NCBI GenBank assembly: GCA_030522415.1
Contig: CM060127.1
Span: 9,306,707-9,370,706 of the forward strand
Source of the DNA: Channallabes apus
Taxonomy: Eukaryota > Chordata > Actinopteri > Siluriformes > Clariidae
Direction of reading: 5' to 3'
DNA: 64,000 nt
Every line of letters begins with the position of its first letter. Positions within the stretch are counted from its first letter, which is position 1. This document shows, piece after piece, positions 58,136 through 64,000 of the stretch. Below the pieces are notes generated by a model. That model made no database searches and was not told the origin of the DNA. It saw only the letters and a list, made by a program, of their open reading frames with translations. Both the position numbers and the translations under genes were made by a program.

Positions 58136-61100
58136 GTACCCCCCTGTCCAGGACCGACTCCCGACGGTCCTGGGGTGGAGGATACCCTACGACGGTAGTC
58201 TTGGATTAGTTCGGGGTCGAGAATGAACCGGGCCGGAATCCAAGACCGCTCCTCGGGACCGTAGCCCTCCCAATCAACCAGGTACTGCGTACCTCTGCCC
58301 CGAGGGCGCGAATCGAGGATCCGGCGCACGGTGTAGGCGAGACCACCGTCGATGATCCGGGGAGGAGGAGCAGGGGGGGAGGGTGGAATCATGGGTGATG
58401 TGATGAAGGGCTTTAATTGTGAGGTGTGGAAGACTGGGTGGATCCGGAGCGCCGCAGGCAGCTGGAGCCGGTAGGTGACAGGGTTTATCCGGTGGGTGAT
58501 GCGGTATGGGCCGATGAATCTAGGTGACAGTTTCTTTGACTCAGTGTGGAGGTGAAGATTTTGGGTGGAAAGCCATACCTTGTCACCTACGTGGAACAAT
58601 CGTCCCGGGGGGTGTCGACGGCGATGTTGAATGGTGTAGCGGGCGTTGGCCTGTTGGATGGCTCGGTTGGCTTGTGTCCACAGCCGTCGACACCTGCGGA
58701 CCAACTGTTGGGCTGACGGCACATCAACCTCCGGTTCCTGATGGTTGAACATCGAAGGTTGGAAGCCGTGGCATACCTCAAATGGGCTTAGCTTCGTGGC
58801 TGATGAGACATGGAGGTTGTGGGAAAGTTCTGCCCAGATGAGGTAGCGAGCCCAGGAGCGCTGACGATCGGTAATAAAGCATATCAAGTAGCGCTCCAGT
58901 TGTTGGTTGGTCCGCTCCGTCTGACCGTTAGTCTGGGGGTGGTATCCAGATGAGAGACTGCAGGTTGAATTGATCAGACGGCAGAAGGCTTTCCAGAACC
59001 TGGCTGTGAACTGGGGCCCTCTGTCCGAGACGATGTCCTTGGGGAACCCATGCAGACGGACTACGTGCTCTAATATCAGCTCTGCTGTTTCTTTGGCTGA
59101 CGGGAGTCCGGCAAGGGCTACCAAGTGCACGGCCTTAGAGAACCGATCTACGATGGTCATGATAGTGTTCTTTCCGTCCGAGGCCGGCAGGCCCACGACA
59201 AAGTCGACGGCAATGTGCGTCCAGGGCCGACGAGGAACCGGGAGAGGTTGAAGATCTCCGGAGGGAGGCTGGTTGAGGTTCTTGGCCCGGGCGCACACTG
59301 GACACGCCTGAACGAACTCTTTTACGTTCTTCGCCATTGATGGCCACCAGAAGTCCCGTTGGAGGAACCGTAGGGTGCGCTGTGTGCCTTGGTGTCCTGC
59401 GATGGTGGATGAATGGCCCCACTGAAGAACCTCGGACTTCATGGCGTTGGGCACGTAGAGTCGTCCAGGCGGCACACCTGCCGGCTCGGTCTCTAAGGTC
59501 TGCGCCTGGCGGACCCTTGTTTCCAGATCCAGGTGAAGTGGTGCGATGATTCTGGAGGAGGGTAGGACAGGCGCGGGGTCCGCCCGGGGTGGCTCCATCT
59601 CGAGTTGTCGTGAGAGGGCATCGGCCTTGGTGTTTTTTGACCCCGGGCGGTATGAAAGGTGGAAGTTATAATGTTCGAAGAACAATGCCCATCGCGCCTG
59701 TCTGGGGTTGAGCTGTTTTAAACTTCTGATGGTGATGAGGTTTTGATGATCCGTCCAGATGATGAATGGCTCCCTGGCGCCCTGGAGCCAGTGACGCCAT
59801 TCCTCCAAAGCCCACTTTATGGCCAGCAGCTCGCGGTCCCCTACCCCGTATCGCTGCTGAGTGGTGTCAAATTTTTTGGAGAAGAAACTACATGGGTGTA
59901 GTTTCTGATCTGGACCTCGTTGTGAGAGAACGGCTCCAGCGCCCACATCTGAAGCGTCCACCTCAACAACGAATGGTTTACTGGTGTCAGGATGGAGGAG
60001 GATGGGAGCGGTGGTAAAGCGGTCACAAAGACTGTTGAAGGCGGAGATGGCAGTAGAGTTGAGGCGGAAAGGGAGAGAGGAGGGACGAGTCAGAGCGGTT
60101 AGGGGGGCGGCAACTGTACTGTAGTCCCGGATAAAGCGACGGTAGAAATTCGCAAACCCGAGAAACCGTTGAAGTTGCTTGAGGGTCTTGGGTAGGGGCC
60201 AATGACGCACAACTTCCAGCTTCTGCGGGTCCATGGCCACACCCTGGGGCGAGATGACAAAACCCAGGAACGTGGTGGAGCGCTCGTGAAAAGCGCACTT
60301 TTCCAACTTACAGTACAGCTGATGGGCGAGTAATCTCTTTAGAACCGCCCTGACATGCTGGGTATGTTCCTCAGCGGTACGGGAGTAAATGAGGATGTCA
60401 TCCAGATATGCAAACGCCCACCGCCCTAGCATGTCTCGAAGAACATCATTTATCAGGTGTTGGAAGGCGGCGGGGGCGTTGCACAGTCCAAAGGGAATTA
60501 CGAGGCTTTCGTAATGTCCAGTCGGGGTGATGAAGGCCGTCTTCCACTCATCGCCCTCTCTAATGCGCACCAAGTTGTAGGCGCTCCGGAGGTCCAACTT
60601 AGTAAAGATGGTGGCACCAGAGAGGGCGTCCAGGGCAGAGTTGGTAAGAGGCAGAGGGTGTCGGTTTTTGATTGTGATGTTGTTGAGCCCCCGATAGTCG
60701 ACACATGGGCGAAGTTCACCCCCCCTCTTCTTTACGAAGAAGAACCCCGCGGCAGCAGGTGAGGAGGAGGGCCTGATGGTCCCCTGGCGGAGGGCGTTGG
60801 TTATATATTCCTCCATCGCCTGCGTCTCTGTTAATGTTAAAGAGTAGAGGTGGCCGCGGGGTGGGACTGCGCCTGGTTGTAGATCGATGGCGAGGTCATA
60901 AGGGCGGTGTGGAGGAAGATGGATGGCCCGCCGCTTGCAAAAAACTTCTGCCAGGTCCCTATAGGACTCGGGAATGGCGTTGGTGTCGACGTCGGGGGCC
61001 TCGGACTCCCTAGAGCACGTCCCAGCCGGCGCCCCTAGGCATAGTTCGGTGCAGGTCGCGCCCCATTGTAGAATCCTGTGTTGTGTCCAGGAGATGAGAG

Positions 61101-61554
61101 GATCGTGTTGCAGGAGCCACGGGTGTCCCAGGATGATAGGAGGAGATGAGATGGAGGTGACGTGAAATCTGATCTGTTCGTGGTGTTGATCGATGAGGAG
61201 GGTGATGGGTTGAGTCTGGGTGGTGATTGGGCTGGTAGATAGGGGGCGACCGTCGACGGATGTGATCCGAACAGGCTTGGATAACGCCTCAAATTTTACC
61301 CCCAATTTTTTGGCATAAGAAGAGTCAATGAAGTTACCTGCTGCCCCGGAGTCGATGAACGCAGTACTTCGGACTCGTTTGTGGCCAATCTGGAGGAATA
61401 CCTGAACCGTAAGTCGAGATGAGGTGGCGTCAGTAGTGGTGGAGATCAGGAGTGGGCCCGGTGAGTCTCTCCCTCCGCTCACCGGGGATGGGCGTTTCCC
61501 GGGCGCAGTGGACAGGTCGCCCGATGGTGTTCTGGAGACCCACAATACGTGCAC
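58090..61554 (-). CDS. pol polyprotein with C-terminal chromodomain
   Basis: About 1154 codons, continuous. Numbering from 61554: protease active site IDSGAAGNFID (~67-77; DSG rather than DTG, as usual in this group); reverse transcriptase ~270-450 with VDYRGLN and FAYLDDIL (~381-388); RNase H ~528-650 (Asp533, Glu575 region, Asp602); integrase zinc finger His714/His721/Cys751/Cys754; integrase core Asp784, Asp844, Glu880 (D,D35E); GPY motif ~1015-1018; chromodomain ~1074-1121 (YLVDWEGYGPEERSW), which would direct integration to particular chromatin. There is no ATG of its own: the frame overlaps the end of gag in the -1 phase and is entered by frameshifting at 61494-61500. The last ~15 residues are encoded by the LTR. 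Confidence 0.95.
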   Translation of the reverse strand: MHVLWVSRTPSGDLSTAPGKRPSPVSGGRDSPGPLLISTTTDATSSRLTVQVFLQIGHKRVRSTAFIDSGAAGNFIDSSYAKKLGVKFEALSKPVRITSVDGRPLSTSPITTQTQPITLLIDQHHEQIRFHVTSISSPPIILGHPWLLQHDPLISWTQHRILQWGATCTELCLGAPAGTCSRESEAPDVDTNAIPESYRDLAEVFCKRRAIHLPPHRPYDLAIDLQPGAVPPRGHLYSLTLTETQAMEEYITNALRQGTIRPSSSPAAAGFFFVKKRGGELRPCVDYRGLNNITIKNRHPLPLTNSALDALSGATIFTKLDLRSAYNLVRIREGDEWKTAFITPTGHYESLVIPFGLCNAPAAFQHLINDVLRDMLGRWAFAYLDDILIYSRTAEEHTQHVRAVLKRLLAHQLYCKLEKCAFHERSTTFLGFVISPQGVAMDPQKLEVVRHWPLPKTLKQLQRFLGFANFYRRFIRDYSTVAAPLTALTRPSSLPFRLNSTAISAFNSLCDRFTTAPILLHPDTSKPFVVEVDASDVGAGAVLSQRGPDQKLHPCSFFSKKFDTTQQRYGVGDRELLAIKWALEEWRHWLQGAREPFIIWTDHQNLITIRSLKQLNPRQARWALFFEHYNFHLSYRPGSKNTKADALSRQLEMEPPRADPAPVLPSSRIIAPLHLDLETRVRQAQTLETEPAGVPPGRLYVPNAMKSEVLQWGHSSTIAGHQGTQRTLRFLQRDFWWPSMAKNVKEFVQACPVCARAKNLNQPPSGDLQPLPVPRRPWTHIAVDFVVGLPASDGKNTIMTIVDRFSKAVHLVALAGLPSAKETAELILEHVVRLHGFPKDIVSDRGPQFTARFWKAFCRLINSTCSLSSGYHPQTNGQTERTNQQLERYLICFITDRQRSWARYLIWAELSHNLHVSSATKLSPFEVCHGFQPSMFNHQEPEVDVPSAQQLVRRCRRLWTQANRAIQQANARYTIQHRRRHPPGRLFHVGDKVWLSTQNLHLHTESKKLSPRFIGPYRITHRINPVTYRLQLPAALRIHPVFHTSQLKPFITSPMIPPSPPAPPPRIIDGGLAYTVRRILDSRPRGRGTQYLVDWEGYGPEERSWIPARFILDPELIQDYRRRVSSTPGPSGVGPGQGGTVMHTQSAAGTRTRK
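58136..58150 (-). other. Polypurine tract of the chromovirus
   Basis: In element sense GGACAGGGGGGTAC directly precedes the 3' LTR. It would prime plus-strand DNA synthesis. Confidence 0.75.
61457..61500 (-). promoter_or_regulatory. -1 ribosomal frameshift signal between gag and pol
   Basis: Canonical slippery heptamer G GGA AAC at 61500-61494, in the correct codon phase of gag (CCG GGA AAC). It is followed after 7 nt by a perfect 9-bp GC-rich stem: CCCGGTGAG (61486-61478) with CTCACCGGG (61465-61457), loop 12 nt. The gag stop codon (61481-61479) lies in the stem, and pol is in the -1 frame directly after the heptamer. The purine loop could pair with CTCC-containing sequence just downstream to form a pseudoknot (inference). 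Confidence 0.9.
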
Positions 61555-62210
61555 AGGCCTTCTCTAAACCGGCGTGTACGTTCGGCTACGGTCAGGGAGG
61601 CGCGCCCTAATTGCATGGGTTCCCCGGCTCCGGTGTCAACCACGGCAGGAGGTGGAGATGCGACAGTTCCAGTATTGGTGTTGGTGAAGGTCGTTGATGG
61701 TCGTGGGGTGGTGTAGGAGAAGACGGGTGCAGGCGGCAGGGTTCTCGGGGCTGGCTTCGGGCGAGACAAAAGGCGCTGATCGATCCGCAAGGCCAGTTGA
61801 ATCAGCCCCTCGAGTGTGGCGGGAAGTTCTCGCCCGGCGAGCTCGTCTTTAATGCGGGAAGCCAGTCCCTCGTAGAAGGATGTCCGGAGCGCGGCGTCTC
61901 CCCAGTTTGTCTGCACGGCGAGGGTCCGGAATTCCGCTGTGTACCGGCTCACAGACGATCCTCCCTGCCGCAGGTGGTATAGTTTAGTGTCGGTCTCCAC
62001 CTCGCCCGCTGGGTGTTCGAAAGTTAATCTGAGCTGGCGGGTGAATTCATTGTAGGAATGGGCGGTATCAGAATCGGATTTAAGCACTGCCGTGGCCCAC
62101 TCAGCTGCCTGCCCTGTTAGCAACGAGACCAGGAGAGCGATGCGTAGCCGATCGGTGGAGTACTTGGTGGCATTGAACTCGAACACCAGATCAAGCGCTG
62201 TCAAAAACAC
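61479..62210 (-). CDS. gag, main part with zinc knuckle
   Basis: Open frame whose first codon in phase visible here continues upstream to the C13 tract at 62269-62281. It contains the capsid-like region (FLTALDLVFEF, AAEWATAVL, LRLTFEHP, YHLRQGG) and near its end one zinc knuckle of the form C-x2-C-x4-H-x4-C (CTYCGSPEHHRATC), the nucleocapsid RNA-binding motif. It terminates at 61479 within the frameshift stem. The upstream N-terminal segment (62201-62524) is in another phase. Confidence 0.88.
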   Translation of the reverse strand: MFLTALDLVFEFNATKYSTDRLRIALLVSLLTGQAAEWATAVLKSDSDTAHSYNEFTRQLRLTFEHPAGEVETDTKLYHLRQGGSSVSRYTAEFRTLAVQTNWGDAALRTSFYEGLASRIKDELAGRELPATLEGLIQLALRIDQRLLSRPKPAPRTLPPAPVFSYTTPRPSTTFTNTNTGTVASPPPAVVDTGAGEPMQLGRASLTVAERTRRFREGLCTYCGSPEHHRATCPLRPGNAHPR

Positions 62211-62524
62211 ATCACATCTCCCGTCCGTGCCATTCCATTTTTCTGGAAGTGCAAGAATAACATCAGTAGGGGGGGGGGGGGTTGGTGCGGCGCCGCGGCC
62301 GCCGCGACGGGAGGCCTGCTAGCCGCGCCCTCAACGGCCGCCCGCAGATCCGCGTTCTCCCGCCTGAGCTCCGCAACCTCGCGGCGCAAGGCCACGATGT
62401 CTTGGACACTCTGGCGCAGAGTAGCGAGCTCCGCGGTTAGACCGTTAATGAGCACGGCATGCTGATCTACCACGCCGCATAGGCGCGCATGCTCCGCTGG
62501 GTTTACCGCTTGAGGCTCAGTCAT
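62201..62524 (-). pseudogene. gag N-terminal segment, out of phase with the rest
   Basis: Starts at the ATG at 62524, three bases from the 5' LTR and inside the self-priming site. It encodes a heptad-patterned region (LRREVAELRRENADLRAAV) likely to form a coiled coil, then a Pro/Ala-rich stretch into a run of 13 C. After that run this frame leaves the gag frame used from 62268 onwards, so gag is split by one base. It may be a true mutation, or a sequencing or assembly slip in a homopolymer. Confidence 0.8.
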
Positions 62525-62525
62525 T
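62515..62525 (-). promoter_or_regulatory. Self-priming site (PBS) overlapping the gag start
   Basis: AATGACTGAGC lies one base after the 5' LTR. It is the exact complement of GCTCAGTCATT inside the LTR at 62813-62803. Tf1/sushi-type elements are known to prime reverse transcription by folding the 5' end of their own RNA onto such an 11-nt site. No tRNA match is needed, and I see none. Confidence 0.85.
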
Positions 62526-62526
62526 C

Positions 62527-62910
62527 TGTCAGAGATGAACTAACCTGAGGTGACCAGAAGACGTAGCTTTAGCGGTTAGCCCAATGTAGCGTGGATGGTA
62601 AACCCAAACGCGGAGTAACGGCGAGTAGGCAGGATAACCACGCGATTTACTTTAAGGACTCTCACAAGAGTGGAGCAAGGGAAAAACACAAATTTAACCC
62701 GCGTCCTATAAATACACACACAACGGCAAGAAACGATAACCAAAACACAGTGAGTACTCACGGTTTGATGAACGCCAACGTTAACCGACATGGGCCGAAC
62801 TCAATGACTGAGCGGTAAGCCACCCTTTGTTTACTCCTCTTATACTTCCTGGTAGGCGGCCGACTTACTTCCGGGTCCTAGTGCCGGCCGCAGATTGTGT
62901 GTGCATGACA
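62527..62910 (-). repeat. 5' LTR of the chromovirus
   Basis: TG...CA ends, 384 bp. It carries the promoter: TATAAG at 62844-62839 and the inferred start region GCTCAGTCATT at 62813-62803. Confidence 0.95.
62803..62844 (-). promoter_or_regulatory. LTR core promoter: TATA box and inferred transcription start
   Basis: TATAAG begins 31-32 bases upstream of (G)CTCAGTCATT. That is the normal TATA-to-start distance, and it independently places the RNA 5' end at the self-priming sequence. The solo LTR at 52.8 kb keeps the same pair (ATAAAAGG and CTCAGTCATT) at about the same spacing. Confidence 0.75.
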
Positions 62911-62915
62911 AAAAG

Positions 62916-63706
62916 AGTGTTATTATTATTTTCCTAAAGAAATAAAAATGCACACAAAAAATTCAATGCTTTTGATTTTTGAAGGTTAAAATATTTTTTC
63001 ACTACAAAGAAGCTCTCAAGAGAATGTCCAGACAAAAACGTCCTTTTTGTAAAAATAAATAAATAAAATAATTATGTATTTAAATAGCACGGACTGTTGT
63101 ATATATATATATATATATTTTTCTATATGAACTCTGACGTACCTCTGTCAACATTTTCAGAACTTCAGAATTGTTTTACACTTCCAAGCAGAAACTGGAA
63201 TGAGCGATTTTTCGTTTGGTTTTAAATGAGGAAAAAAAGATTTCATGGACAAAGTTATCAGTAAACAAGTTGTGCAGTGATAAAAGACCTGGTGCTGCAG
63301 CTTTGAGTGGGTGTGAGTTAAAAGCCTTCATAGAAGGTGATACCTTTCACATATTGCATTAATCATGAGTAGAAGAACGGTTTTCAATTTTGCTTCACAA
63401 AAGGGTTTTTCTGGTTAACTAATGTGTCAAGAATGTTAAAACAACATTAGTTATTTAAAGTTGCAGCAGAACTTTCTTAGAATCTAATGAGAACATAGTG
63501 AATGTTCTGGAAATGTTCCCTGTTAGTTGGGAAGAATAAAGTTTCATGATTCTTTGTTGTCACTATACTGTACAAGTACAGTGAAATTATAGTAATCTGT
63601 GTACTGCAACCTTAAATCTTAAATTGTATATTTAAATTACAATTTTAGTGCAGACTAAATAAACAAACTATGTTATCAAAATTCTAATTATATATATATA
63701 TAATTC

Positions 63707-63770
<64 letters not shown>

Positions 63771-63771
63771 C

Positions 63772-63835
<64 letters not shown>

Positions 63836-64000
63836 TATATATAATCATTATATGTTTTTAAATGTTTTCGTGTGCAGTTTCATAACCAACCAAAAAATAC
63901 TTTAATAAATTAATCAATTATTTTTTTAATTAATTAATTAATTTATAGCTATTTAAGATGAATTGGTAGTTTTACCAAAAGCAACATCTCAACCGTTTGG
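62916..64000. other. Gene-free stretch with large (AT)n blocks
   Basis: 63685-63845 consists of (AT)n arrays separated by two copies of ATAATTCGTATA; the right end carries TATACAGTATA (TACAGTA at 63831-63837). Otherwise AT-rich unique DNA without a gene. Confidence 0.6.

Larger units (their letters stand above)
57752..62910 (-). mobile_element. Chromodomain Ty3/gypsy retrotransposon (Tf1/sushi type), nearly complete
   Basis: 5159 bp between AAAAG target duplications (57747-57751 and 62911-62915). Identical-length 384-bp LTRs differ at one base I can see (58040s CCACCGTTTG versus 62820s CCACCCTTTG). On the reverse strand the order is LTR, self-priming site, gag, -1 frameshift signal, pol (protease, reverse transcriptase, RNase H, integrase, chromodomain), polypurine tract, LTR. 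The only obvious defect is a one-base phase break at a C13 tract in gag. There is no envelope gene. Age and intactness suggest recent activity. Confidence 0.95.

Noticed and set aside
60115..60320. TACWGTA hits inside pol as excision scars
   Set aside because: They lie within an open, conserved coding frame of a young element, so they are ordinary codons and should be excluded from the scar count.
57752..62910. An endogenous retrovirus
   Set aside because: No envelope gene; chromodomain, DSG protease and self-priming place it with Ty3/gypsy chromoviruses.

Overview
This is vertebrate nuclear DNA, most likely from a teleost fish and perhaps an otophysan such as a catfish. The evidence is the repeat content: Tc1 transposons with CAG ends, V-SINEs (the DANA/Mermaid type), several other tRNA-headed SINEs, an L2/CR1-type LINE, a chromodomain Ty3/gypsy element of the Tf1/sushi type, and dense CA/TA microsatellites. 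I could not recognise any host protein-coding exon, rRNA, functional tRNA or CRISPR. The window reads as a gene-poor intergenic or intronic stretch. A few repeat-free islands of balanced composition could be conserved regulatory DNA, but that is a guess.

Layout. 0-7.3 kb: mostly unique DNA with two mariner-like MITEs and microsatellites. 7.3-9.4 kb: a 2 kb inverted-repeat transposon carrying a nested Harbinger-like MITE. 14.9-16.3 kb: a ~0.6 kb tandem duplication. 17.4-26.9 kb: a dense repeat zone with a SINE, a fossil Tc1, LINE-tail minisatellites, a near-intact Tc1, a fossil mariner split by a SINE, and an 11-unit chimeric minisatellite. 28.3-33.9 kb: a decayed LINE with an esterase-like ORF1, plus LINE tails. 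34.5-37.4 kb: a 5'-truncated L2-type LINE with an open 819-codon endonuclease/reverse-transcriptase frame. 40.9-45.8 kb: MITEs, V-SINEs and a second near-intact Tc1 nested in a fossil one. 49.4-51.4 kb: a young non-autonomous LTR element keeping only gag and integrase remnants. 52.8-53.6 kb: a solo LTR split by a SINE. 57.8-62.9 kb: a young, nearly complete chromovirus of the same LTR family.

The most interesting signals: (1) The heptamer TACWGTA (TACAGTA/TACTGTA) occurs roughly 70 times by my count, against about 13 expected. It is the canonical excision scar of Tc1 transposons whose ends are CAG...CTG, exactly the ends of the two Tc1 copies here. In several places a related repeat shows the scar as a 5-bp insertion at a TA. 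(2) The chromovirus shows its whole control logic: an 11-nt self-priming match between the inferred transcript start and the site just after the LTR, with a TATA box ~31 nt upstream, and a textbook -1 frameshift signal (G GGA AAC, 7-nt spacer, 9-bp stem). (3) The 49.4 kb element is a gag-only retrotransposon in which gag is fused in frame to integrase leftovers.

How the parts relate: the autonomous-looking elements (Tc1, L2, chromovirus) are the likely enzyme sources for their non-autonomous relatives here (MITEs, SINEs, the gag-only LTR element). Many insertions are nested, so relative ages can be read from who interrupts whom. All family names rest on motifs and recalled consensus features, not on a database search.
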